A stretch of DNA of 64,000 bases from the NCBI GenBank assembly GCA_963573315.1, contig OY752140.1, positions 3,038,001 to 3,102,000 on the forward strand, in the 5' to 3' direction. The stretch's first letter is position 1; each line of letters starts with the position of its first letter. The position numbers were made by a program, and so were the translations under genes. Below the pieces are notes generated by a model, which was not told the DNA's origin, did not search any database, and saw only the letters and a list, made by a program, of their open reading frames with translations. This document shows positions 36,985 to 47,235 of the stretch, in pieces. The DNA is from Entomortierella parvispora (taxonomy: Eukaryota; Mortierellomycota; Mortierellomycetes; Mortierellales; Mortierellaceae).

Positions 36985-37637
36985 GGTACAAATACTGGAA
37001 GGTGACAAAGAATTGGCAAAGCGGGACATACGTCTTATTTTATATCTGTCAAGCAGCACTTTCCACATTGTTCATACAGATTACAATTTACCGTGGTTGT
37101 GCAACAAAGACCAATTGAATGAATTCGATGGACTAAAGGAAGGAAGGGCTACTGAAAGAGCAAGACCATCTCAAGCTTCCAACGCGCGCCGCTGTCCATT
37201 TCCGGATACGCCGCATTCTTTCGTTCGGGAGTTGTTTTTTGTTTGACTCTGGAACTGATGATATCCTTACACGTAAATGATACGGCCCATGCCTAGCCGG
37301 CGCGGATCTGTCATGAACTGCGTAGCACATTATCATTGACGCGACGAGAACTGTGACCTCGGTCATTGCGTAGAAAAGAGCAAGCGAGGACAAAGAAAAT
37401 TCAGAGAGCAAAGACAAGGGTCTTTGTCCTCCAGTTTTTAGAAGCCTGCTGCACGGACGAAAGGTGTGGTACAGTACTTCTCCATCAGCACTTTTGCGCC
37501 ACATCAGCATCAGAATCCACACACCTCTTTTTCCATCTTTCCTTTCCTACAGTACTCCTTTGTGTTCTGCGGTCACCATCACGTCTTCCTCATCTCCTGA
37601 TCACTGCGTCCTCCACTATCTATTCACTCTTTCTGAC
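36985..37637. other. Divergent intergenic region (oxidoreductase pseudogene / caprin-like gene)
   Basis: This is the shared upstream region of two divergent genes. A C/T-rich stretch at 37520-37637 precedes the caprin-like start. Nothing else was recognised. Confidence 0.5.
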
Positions 37638-39840
37638 ATGATACCCACCCGCTTCACCTCGCACGAGTCTCCCTTGAAGAAAAGACTCGGACGACGCAAT
37701 GTGGTCCATGCCGCAAATGTACTCCCGATGTCCTCCTCTTCTTCTTCAGGTTCAGGCCTGATCATCGGTACTACTGAAGAAGCAGCTCCAAGGGAAGACC
37801 GGCCCGATATTACTGGCAGCGCTTTGGAGGAGGACCTTGCCAGCACAAACCCCTACATCACCTTTGTAGCCAAGCGTATCAGAAAACTCAGGAAGCGTGT
37901 GGTAAAAACGCCGTTGTCAGTAATTTCGATTGTGGATATTATCATGGAAGGAAAAGCTGCTTATACACTTACTCCTTTGGATTTTGTTTCTCAACCAGGC
38001 AAGGATCGAGTCGAACGAGTCGATTCTGAACTCGGATCCTGACGCTAGGAGTAAGATGGAGCCGGCTCAGCTTGATGCGGTCGTACGAAAGCTCGATGCT
38101 GTCGCGCCTCTGAGAGAGCTGGAGGATATCTTGAAACTCATGACAGATCGCCATGAAAAGGTAAAAAAAGCCTTTGTTTCTTTCTTTCGGCGTGCATTTG
38201 CATCTGATTTAGCTAACGCCTCTTTTGTGCGACTAGGACAAGAAAGACGAAGCAGCAGATCAACTCAAAAAGCAGACGGAAGCGAAGAAGACTCAGAAGA
38301 GCGTCGAGGAGCAAATGCCTCTCAATTCTTCAGTTGAATGCTTTATCCAGATCGTGAAGCTCTTTTACGTTCTTAAGCAACTCGAGGATGCAGCAGAGTT
38401 TCTGGATAATGGCTTGCTTAAAAGTTTAAAAGTTCTGGACGCATTCCGCTCCAAGCTGTTTCTGGCGGCAGAGGTCGCCGAACTTGGGGATGACGAACGG
38501 CGTCAGCAATGGCTCTATGATATGGTGATGGATATGGTCAACAGAAGTTCCAAGCCTACATCCGACGACGATTCTAGAACTTGTGAGTTGTCATGCTCTC
38601 AGAGGCTTATGTTGAAGCATTCATCCTCCGTATTAACTTCGCTTCCCGCCATGTAGTTTGCGAGGTTATCACTGAACTGGACAACATTGTGCACCCAAAT
38701 GCTCGAGAGTGTCACGGAAGTGGCGTCGATCCTGAAGGTGCTGCCATTCACCAGACAGAGGCCACGCCATCGGATGCAACACCTTCGCCAGATTTGCATG
38801 CATGCCGGGATGTGGAAAATTGGCTCGTTGAGCACCAGAAAAGGTCGGTCGAGGGCTTGGTTCCCTTCCGTTCGCCGCTGGCCACTCCACAAGACTCAGC
38901 TCTGTTGCCCTACTCTGCGGTTAAGGATAGGCCATCATCTCCACACGATATTATGGAAGCTCATTCAGACATCTTGAAACACCAGGATGACCTCAGCCAG
39001 AAATATCGATCGCTCGTTCACCAAGAGCGGTACCGGACTCAAAGGCCCATCCCTGCGGACAAGCAGGTTCTTGTCGCTGGTGCCACAAATGAGACACGAC
39101 ATCTCTCGTCGCTCCCAGAAGTCATCCAGAAGGATATAGCCTCCTCAGCATCAGTGGATGGTACAAATGTAACAACTCCTGGACCTCACCTGGGTGGGTC
39201 GAGCGAAATGAATTCTGCTGGGGGCAACACAACTCGAAGTTCGACTCGCGCAGGCGGAGTTCCTGAACATCAAGTGCTGAGCATGCCATTATTGCAGTAC
39301 CCGCACCCACCTCAGCTCTTGCTGCCGCCATTGAGCTCACAAATGTCTCGGCAACAGCAGTCTGGAGCGCTTGACCGAGCTGAACAGCACTATCCAGCAG
39401 GTTATAGCGAGACGCAACTTGATGACGCGATGATGAGACACCAATACGCCAGCCATCGGCTGTCGCAGTGGATGGACCAACAGCCACAGCAACAACAACA
39501 CCAGCTGAACCACTTTGGTCACAGCCATCCTTATCACCAGGCTCCTCATCCAGGGCAGCAGTCGTTCTTGCAGCAGACCCACCAGTTTTATCAGCCACCT
39601 CCATTCTTCTTCGGATATCACTCGGGGTTCGATTCCGCCAATCCGCACGGCGTAGGTTTTGACGAGATGATGGATGATGGGACTGTTGGAGGTGGAATGG
39701 CCGGCGTGTGGATTGAGCCGATGCAGGCACAGGCAGGGAGGACGGAAGAAGTGACAGGCTCCCAGACCAGAACCAAGTGGGGAAAGGGCGCATCCAGGCA
39801 CAGGCACAAGTCGAAAGCCAAGCCCAAGTCCGATCTTTAA
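37638..39840 (+). CDS. Caprin-like protein with coiled-coil N-terminus and Gln-rich tail
   Basis: Four exons (37638-37901, 37999-38160, 38237-38582, 38657-39840) give 651 residues. Residues about 70-145 read NPYITFVAKRIRKLRKRVAR, then QLDAVVRKLDAV and LRELEDILKLM. This pattern of a basic coiled coil followed by QLDAV resembles the start of the HR1 region of animal caprin-1. A Lys/Glu-rich helix and a helical bundle follow (FIQIVKLFYVLKQLEDAAEF). The second half is disordered, with His/Gln/Pro-rich stretches, and the end is basic (RHRHKSKAKPKSDL). Caprins bind RNA and partner with G3BP in stress granules. The likeness is from eye alone, so the family call is tentative while the coding call is firm. 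Confidence 0.6.
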
Positions 39841-40375
39841 AAGTCTTCAAGGCTAGAAATCTGCTGGAGATTAACATATCCGCAGCTGGACAAGCAAGGG
39901 TCGGGCCAGTTGCACATCGCATTTGCTGCAGTACTGTACAGGTATCTGCAGCTGGACTGCAATTGCCTCGAAAGCACTGTTGCGGAGCAGCAAATAAAGA
40001 AGAAAAGGAAACAAAAGAACAAGCGGGTGGATGCTGGGGGTGGGCGCAAGCAGCGCTAGCGAGAAAATGAAAAACCCAATTTGCGACATTTTGCGGCCCC
40101 TTAACAGAGAGGAAATCTAGACCACGGCCGCAAAAAAGCACGCAAAATGGCCCTGTTCCCCGGTATTCGTGAGGCAGGCTGGTCCTCGGGACGATGGCAG
40201 TCTGGGGGAAAGAGATGACCAGCATGACCACTGTACCGTTGTGTCCATCCCTTCCCTTGTTCATTCATCTGTCCATCCCCTCTCCACACATCATCTCTTC
40301 CCTCTCATTCCTTTCCTGAACAGCTGACGGCTGAATCCACAGCAGCAGGCACTTCACTCTCTCTTTGTTTGCATC
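39841..40375. other. Intergenic region between two plus-strand genes
   Basis: It holds the 3' end of the caprin-like gene and the promoter of the next gene, with a C/T-rich stretch at 40250-40370 before the start codon. No gene was seen. Confidence 0.5.
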
Positions 40376-42361
40376 ATGGCATCCACCGCCCTGACTGTGA
40401 TCCCCACGACTCAACCGTCATGTGGGCCCATCTCTATGGCGCATTGGCTGCCGAATTGCAACAGCAACAGCAACAGCAACAGCAACAATGCCAACTCATC
40501 CCAAGGACCAATGGGATGCTTCATCCAGCCAACGGGCTTCTTCTGTGCACCAATTGCCACCACCCGTGGTTTCCTTTATTCGCTCGACTCGAACGCCGTT
40601 GGGGGAAATAGCAGCAGCACCACCAACGGCACCACCCCGAGCTACTACATCCCCCGTCTCTCTGTCGCCATCAACAACAACGACACGAACCCATCGCCAC
40701 CTCTCCTCGGCGTTGATGGACAGCCTGTTAACTACCAGGGCCCCGCGCGCCTAGGCCAGACCTGTCTCAGCATCCCTCTTCCGCCGTCTACAGACCCGTT
40801 GTTTCAGACCCTGGTTGCCGTGGCCAACCATCGACTGAACTCGACCGTGGGCTTCTCGCCTGGAATGGGCGCGGGGCTCGAGGTGCTCTCGCTCCGCGGC
40901 GATTGCGAACAGGGGTCCTTTTGTGACCTGAGTTCGACCGCTGTTCCTGGACCTGGAGGGTCCAAAATCGGCGTCTGTCGAGAACAGTTGCCCAACTTCC
41001 ACAACTGCACATCATACATGCAATGCCTCTCTTTGAGATGCGATATACCACCTCAACAACCTGGAAGTGTTATCACTGCTCGAGCCTACCAACCCGTACC
41101 CATGGCCAAACGGGCCACCATCAAGACAGGCAACGGCGTGTCCGTATGCATGGCTTCCAACATTGACAATGGTGACGATGGTGGCAACCCAGACGACAAT
41201 GGGGGCGGAAACGGAAACGGAAACGGAAACGGGACCACTACCGGTAATATTGGGGGTGGAAAAGCGGGACATATGACCTCGTCAAAGTTCCCTGCATGGG
41301 TAGGGGCTATCATCGCAATGCTTTTGCTCTTGGGCGCGGCTGTGATCATTGGTCTGGCCCGGAGGAGGAAAAAGTTGCGGGATGAGAGGGAGAAGAAGTT
41401 GAAGAAGAACAATCGGGGGACTATGGGAACAAGAAACCGAGATCGGACCATCTCGTTCAACGAAAAGGCCAATGGGGCTCTGTCTACTCATGACACTGAT
41501 AGCCAATCGTCCCCTGTTGCTACTGGCATCTTTTCGTCTCTGTTTGCAAAGGGGCGCAAGGACCCCAGTAAGAAAGGCCCCAGCGAAGTCGGCGCAAGAC
41601 ATGACTCTAACAGAAGAAAGAGTAGGAGCAAGAGACAGTCGGCGGTTTTGTCCGCAGTCTCTTCAGACATGAAGGCATCGTCGTTAGCTGATGATTCGAT
41701 TTTTTCGATGGAGCAAAGTCAAGATGGCTACTCTGAACTCGAGCACAGCCAGTTTGCCGATAGTAATGTAGTCGCCGATATGGATCCACCCTCTCCTACG
41801 ATAACCGCTCAGCCATCGTTGGTGGCCTCAGCCAATATTCACTCAATCGAACAGCCCGACCTGTCCAATTCAACTCCTGCTCCCCAAAGCCAATCATCGC
41901 AGCTCTCTGTCAATATACCCAGAATCACGACAACCTTGACAGTTCCTGGTGTCCAGGATAGATTCCAGGACGGTGAGTCTCTGAATCTTCCAAGACACTC
42001 CCTTGGTGGGCCTCCTTCCTTTGTTTCGACCGCGTCTGACCCATCATCCTTGTCGTCTTTGGCTTTTTCCAGCTCCAGAAGCAGCTCTGAACAGGGACTC
42101 TTGACCCCAGGGGCCAATGGTTATGCGACACCACCGTTTTCTCCATCGCATTCCTCTTCACCTTCCTCGACCTCATCTTCTTCCTACATGCAGCTGCCAC
42201 ATTATCATCACCATCACCATCAACAACAACCACTGTCACCAGGCTCGCCTATCTCTCCTATTTCTCCTATTTCTCCAAGGCCATCTCTTTCCCCTGGTCC
42301 TTCATCCAGACTTTCGCATCGACAGAGCACGCAAGCTCCAGTGCATCGGCCTTCATTCTAA
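40376..42361 (+). CDS. Single-pass membrane protein with Cys-containing outer domain
   Basis: A single exon encodes 661 residues. The N-terminal 300 residues have a scattered set of Cys (SCGPIS, NCTSYMQCLSLRCD) and Asn/Ser-rich stretches with several N-glycosylation sequons, as in secreted domains. A Gly/Asn linker leads to one membrane helix at about 306-328 (AWVGAIIAMLLLLGAAVIIG), followed by basic RRRKK, so the tail faces the cytosol. The tail of about 330 residues is Ser/Pro-rich with His and Gln runs. The start MASTALTVIPTT lacks a normal signal peptide, which is odd for this layout. I do not recognise the family. A surface sensor or cell-wall-facing role is inference. Confidence 0.75.
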   Translation: MASTALTVIPTTQPSCGPISMAHWLPNCNSNSNSNSNNANSSQGPMGCFIQPTGFFCAPIATTRGFLYSLDSNAVGGNSSSTTNGTTPSYYIPRLSVAINNNDTNPSPPLLGVDGQPVNYQGPARLGQTCLSIPLPPSTDPLFQTLVAVANHRLNSTVGFSPGMGAGLEVLSLRGDCEQGSFCDLSSTAVPGPGGSKIGVCREQLPNFHNCTSYMQCLSLRCDIPPQQPGSVITARAYQPVPMAKRATIKTGNGVSVCMASNIDNGDDGGNPDDNGGGNGNGNGNGTTTGNIGGGKAGHMTSSKFPAWVGAIIAMLLLLGAAVIIGLARRRKKLRDEREKKLKKNNRGTMGTRNRDRTISFNEKANGALSTHDTDSQSSPVATGIFSSLFAKGRKDPSKKGPSEVGARHDSNRRKSRSKRQSAVLSAVSSDMKASSLADDSIFSMEQSQDGYSELEHSQFADSNVVADMDPPSPTITAQPSLVASANIHSIEQPDLSNSTPAPQSQSSQLSVNIPRITTTLTVPGVQDRFQDGESLNLPRHSLGGPPSFVSTASDPSSLSSLAFSSSRSSSEQGLLTPGANGYATPPFSPSHSSSPSSTSSSSYMQLPHYHHHHHQQQPLSPGSPISPISPISPRPSLSPGPSSRLSHRQSTQAPVHRPSF

Positions 42362-42395
42362 TAGCAGTTTCCAATGCCTTTTCTGTGTGTACAAT

Positions 42396-42401
42396 AATAA
42401 A
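42396..42401 (+). terminator. Poly(A) signal AATAAA
   Basis: AATAAA lies 35 bases after the stop of the membrane protein gene, inside the 120-bp gap to the convergent MARVEL-like gene. Confidence 0.5.
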
Positions 42402-42481
42402 GCCCTCGCGGCCAATATAAGTTTATTTCTATTTTTTTTTCTTTTTGGCTGTGGAGGTCTAAAAGGAAACTCATCTCTTAC

Positions 42482-42618
42482 TCAGAAATCTCCAACGTAC
42501 GGAGAGCGAGGCGAGCTTGTCCCAGAATCGGATAGATGGCCTCCCGGAGTAGATGATGCGGATGACAAGGCAGAAGGACTAGCGCTTCTTCCGTCAGCAG
42601 TTGACGAGCCAGCTACAG

Positions 42619-42654
<36 letters not shown>

Positions 42655-44755
42655 GCTGGATTTGCTTTAGGGTCAAGACCGAGAGTTTGGAATTTGTCTT
42701 GCGTTTTATCAGGGATGGCTTTGCAGTGATTGTTGGCGAGAAGCCACCGCCCTGTCCTGTCTCTTGGTGTTGCAGCTGTGGTTGTGAAGGAAAGAGGGGG
42801 CTGATCTGAGCGACAAAGGGTCGCGGAAAAGCAGAAGGGGAAGCTAAAGTCGGTGAAGCCTGCACATTAGACGCAGTTCTTGGTGTGATCGGAGAAGAGG
42901 TCGAAGTCGAAGATGCGGAAGTCGGACCAAACGATTCCGACTTTGGAAGCTTGATCTTTGGAGGACGCATTGCCTCTCGTCGGGCAGGACTCTCACAGGC
43001 GACAGAAGCAGCAGCTGCACTGACTGCAGCGACTGTGGCTGGCGAGTAAGATTCATTGCTGTCTGGCAACGCCGTAATCACAAAGGAGGGTGTGTCTAAT
43101 CCTTGTTGTCGTTGTTGCCGTTGTTGCTTCTCCTCTGCTGCGATTTCAGCGTCATCCCTGCCTACGACATCGAATCCCAATCCTGTGATCACGACTTGCG
43201 GAGAGTTGACGCGTTGGGGTGTCCCTACGTGCAAAGACATGTTGGGAGTCGCTGTGCCTGGATTGGCGATGTCTTCCCCATCCGCTGTCGAGTTATGACT
43301 CGAAGTGTGTTTCAAGCTCTGTTTCTGTTCAATGCGTGCAGCCAGGTTGACAAAACTCGGGAGGTATTCGTGTTGACTGGAATCAAAGATATAGCATGCT
43401 GGTCCAGGAGGAAATTCGGTATAACGAGGCGAGGAAGCCGTAGAGGATTCTTCTTCTTGGGTTACAGCAAGATCCAGTGGAGCGTCATCCTGTGCTGGCT
43501 GGTTGGCTACGTGAGATGGCGTATCGCGTGCTAAGGGATGATCCGGGGCTTTGTCCACTGGCGTCAGAGTGCCGGATGCTCTGGAGGCCTTCGGAGCGCG
43601 CCTAACACCTGTTGAACGCCTAGACAGGCCAGGGAAGGGAGGGGTCGTGCTCTCTCTTTCAGCAGCCATCATCTTGTCCTTTTGTGGATAAGAGGGCAGA
43701 GTGGGCGAATCAGGCGGTTCAGGAATCACCTTTGGCCGTGGAGGAGGCGATAGCGTTGTCCCAACCAAACTGTGAGGGTCTTCCCGTTCGCCGCTAGCCA
43801 ATATCACAGCTGCTCCGGCCGTTTCAGCGACGGTAGAAACAGTGGGGGTCGTTATTGCCGAGAGATAATTTCTTTGGTAGGAGAGTGGGATGGGACCTTG
43901 GACATGTCGTTGAGGATCATCTCTCGTCCTGTTCTCAAGCCATCCTAGCCCCCGTTTCCAATGAGGACCAGAGGTATAGTCATTGAAGTGATCATCCTCC
44001 ACTTGTCGACCTCCTCCTCCTTGCCCTTCGCCATAGTAACCAAAACCACCACCACCAGCACCGCCTCCTGGGAGAGTGTGTCCTCCGGCGGGCAAGTTGT
44101 CCTCTTCCGGATCGTCGGGTCCAAACTGTCCTCGTGCTCCGTAATAATTACGGTGTTCCCCATATCGACCACTTGATCCACAAAGGCCAAAAATGAGACA
44201 GAAATCCAGCAGCCAGAGTAAAGCCGCTACAATCCCCAAGACGGCACAGGCTTGGTCCATCTCTGAATAGGTGTTGATGCAGACGTCGTTTTGGTTGTAC
44301 CGTTGTCCGTTGTGGTAGTCGGAGTGTGGATTATTGCTTCGGATGATAGCACTGTTGTAGTCATGGTTGCTACCATTGTTTTTCCTGGAGAGTATCAAAT
44401 TAGCACTCATCCCGGCCACTGTTTTTTCATTCAATCGAGAACAAAGGATCCCCTTTCGACCCAAGATAAAGCCCAAGGTCGATCCTGCAACCAGCAGCGC
44501 ACAGACAAAGAGACAGCAAATCCCGTGTAGATAGGCCCACCGATGGTTGTCTGGCTGTCGACGATGGTTCATGACGGCCCAGAGCGCATAGATAAAGGCC
44601 AGTGAGCCAGAGATGACCATGGCGAGAGGCTCATTTGTAAAGTTGGAATGGGATATTGTTCGATAGTGCAGGAGAAAGCTGGCTGTGGCGACTATACTTA
44701 TTGCGATTATCAGCTGGAACGCCCGTACAATGTTGTGGGTTGGACTAGACGGCAT
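42482..44755 (-). CDS. MARVEL-like four-helix membrane protein with long disordered tail
   Basis: A single exon encodes 757 residues from Met 44755. The frame stays open upstream to 44965, but that part is low complexity and the chosen Met directly precedes the membrane region. Four membrane helices lie at about 9-29, 44-62, 73-98 and 169-190 (QLIIAISIVATASFLL and WLLDFCLIFG are examples), the spacing of a MARVEL domain, with an outer loop rich in Asn and His between helices 3 and 4. The remaining 560 residues are Pro/Ser/Thr-rich with a poly-Gln run near the end. MARVEL proteins act in membrane subdomains such as eisosomes or vesicle fusion sites. The specific role here is unknown. Confidence 0.72.
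42621..42659 (-). repeat. Poly-Gln run in the MARVEL-like gene
   Basis: On the minus strand CAG then CAA codons encode an uninterrupted run of about 14 Gln near the C-terminus. Confidence 0.9.
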
Positions 44756-45489
44756 CTTTCTTTTTCTTTTCCTGAAGAGTCGAGGTATATACACAGATGA
44801 AGGAAGTGAGAGGGATTTAAGGAAGAGAAGCAAATGCCCAGCAAGTCTAGGATATGTCAGTTGGGTATAAAGGCAGTGAAGAAGAAAAGAACAAAACAAT
44901 GACGCAAAATAGGGACGGCGCGGTGGTGCTTGAGAAAGCAAAGAAGGTCGGGAAGGGAACGGCAAGAAAAGCTGCCCTCAAAAGGATCTTCCGAAACCCT
45001 TCGATGTTTGAGGTCTCACTCGAGTCGCTCTGGCGACTGGCATTTTCTCAGCCGTTGCGTCGAGTCGAACTTTTCGTCGCCACGCGACGGTGGTGTCGTT
45101 GTATGATGTTTGTCTCTCCTCATGTAGAGCACAGTGCAATGTAATGGCTGTTTACGATGTATGCATGGGCTCCTGTTAGCGAGGTAGCCTCATTCATGGC
45201 TCCATTCATGGTAGGATCTCCTGTGATCACATTCACAGGGAATTCGCCACCAATTCCTGAAAGATGCCAAGCCACCGCCAATCCTTGGGCGCAGCCCATT
45301 GGTCTGCGCTTCTTTTCCAAAGAAGCACACAAGGGTTGGAAAAAGTCGATGGCAGATACATTGTCTACCATGATATGGTCAATCTTTATTTCTCATTGAA
45401 ATGACCTCGGCGTGTTCTTTAATTTTGTTTTTTTCTGTCTTTAGCCTTCTTTGATCAGAGCTCGGTGCAGTCTTTTGCTTTTGCACCAA
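44756..45489. other. Intergenic region with an unplaced short frame
   Basis: Upstream of the MARVEL-like gene. A minus-strand frame at 45371-45120 (83 codons; MVDNVSAIDFFQ, later VNVITGDPTMNGAMNEATS) looks somewhat protein-like, but I cannot place it in a family and it has no visible partner exons. The reverse strand is open too. Confidence 0.3.
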
Positions 45490-47235
45490 TCACTTTCTAA
45501 CTCCCCATCTTCTCTCACTCTTCATCTCTTTTTTTCTTGGGACGCGTACGAAACTCGAGCAATTGCTGCGTTTGACAGGACCCTGGTTCTCGCCCTTGAA
45601 CCTGTTTCGTGATAACAAATCCAAGCTTCCTGAGCCTGGCATCAATCGTCCCGAAGTGGAGCTGTCTTGACAAGACAGGAGGATGCCTGTCCAGCAGAGA
45701 TTTAACCTATGGAGTGCGCTGCGGTTCTGACCTTGGTTCATCAGCTCCGCCATCAATGGTCCTCGGACATCGAGCCCATTGTATCTGCAATCAAGCAGCG
45801 CTCCAGGTGTCCTGTGAATATTCCATTCGTCATCGAGATCCTGAAGATTTTTACATCGGGTGACAATGTCGTATAGGCGAATAATCTGAGGCGCCAACGC
45901 GAGTGAGCTTTTCGCCCCGCTGTACGGGATCGACATGTCGAAATTTCGCGACATAATCACGTCCATATTGTCATTGTCGTCACTGCCGTTGTTGTGTTCT
46001 TTTCCCCAGTTTGTTCAACTCTCGTCATCATCCAACCCAAAGTCGTTGCCGTCACTGTGGATTCGCAACATCAATTTCTCAAGCCTGGTCGTGATTGACA
46101 ACAGCATTGGTTTAGACAAATCGAAGTCAAACCAATCCATGCTCAATTCTTTCAAGCTAGGGAACTGCAACAGCATCCGGTCGAGGTCACGGTGCTTTGT
46201 CCAGCAACGAGTGCTCTCTAGATCCAAGACTTGCAGCGAATCTCTAGAAAGGGCCAAGCAGGAAAATGTAGATGATTTGGCCTGTAGAATTCCGATAGAG
46301 TCATTACTCGCAGCTTTTTGAAGGCATACCCTCGCACAAGTCTCATCTGCTCCAATGCTGACCAGTGGAGAAGATCGAGGGTGTTGATCTTTGGACAAAA
46401 CTCTGGTAGAGTATCCGCCATCGCTTTGAGTGTAGGCCGGTAAACAAGCGAGGACACAAAAAAGGGATAAGCATTGAGGTGATTAGGTCCTGATATAGAT
46501 GTCCCACAACGCGCCATAGTCGAGGGCATGGTTCCGTTCTTTCATTGATCGCCAACCGGAGAGTGGTCCAGTATCCTCCCATTAGCAGTTCAAAGGTCTC
46601 AATGGTATGGGGCAAGCTGTGAAGGACAGCGTGCAACCCTGCCAAGTGAGATTTGGCTGTGAACCTCAAAGCGAGCCTCGTCAGCTGTGGTGGGTCAGAG
46701 CCAGAAGCATAGCTCCTGGGAACTGTTGATGAAGAGCCGGGAATGAGTTGCTCCCATATACGAGCTCCAAGGATTGTAAATGGGTGGCGGTATTCAAGAG
46801 CTTTTGAACCTTGCCAGGGGGATCGTAAACATAGTGCGGGGTGAATATGGGCTTCCTTTCATCGTCGTAAAAGTCGTAAAAGTCGAGTCTTTGCTGGGCG
46901 TATGAAGGGTCTCTGCAATAAACCTCCCCGTCAAGACAGCGCAATTCTCGAAGATTAGTCAGCCTGCTGGAATCGATCAGTGCGTCAAAGGTACGATCAA
47001 ACATTGGAACGCTGAAGGTCCAGATGGAAGGGGCAAGGCACCAGAGCCGATCCTGTTCCACGAGTAAGAGGGGGGCTTTCCAGTTTGCCTCCAGTCGACT
47101 GAATGAAATGGAAGTGAAGCCGCCAAGTTGGACATACCTATCGATTTCTTGAGGTGTGAGGTGCGAGGTGATGAGAACCAAGATAAGGTGATTATTGAAG
47201 ATTGAGATGTGGGAGGAGAGGGAGAAGGAATTCAT
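45490..47235 (-). pseudogene. F-box/LRR-type protein gene, broken
   Basis: The reading begins at 47235 (ILVLITSHLTPQEIDRYVQ, F-box-like helices) and continues as leucine-rich segments: LTNLRELRCLDG, HLQSLELVYG, LTRLALRF, CPKINTLDLLHW, SLQVLDLESTRCW and FPSLKELSMDW. These lie in successive frames. The frame changes near 46700-46712, again between about 46545 and 46500, and again between about 46300 and 46240. Each change matches one lost base. A TGA at 46017-46015 then interrupts the last frame, which continues to 45490. Such genes form large, fast-changing families in Mortierella-type fungi, where F-box proteins recruit substrates to SCF ubiquitin ligases. Exact break points are approximate, and the F-box itself is weak. 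Confidence 0.6.

Noticed and set aside
38657-38760. Apparent frame change at the start of caprin-like exon 4
   Set aside because: Once the donor after 38582 and the acceptor before 38657 are used, the phases fit (T|TT TGC GAG) and the long frame continues without a shift.
44756-44965. N-terminal 70-codon extension of the MARVEL-like protein
   Set aside because: It is rich in Pro/Leu/Ser from C/T-rich promoter DNA; the membrane domain begins right after Met 44755.
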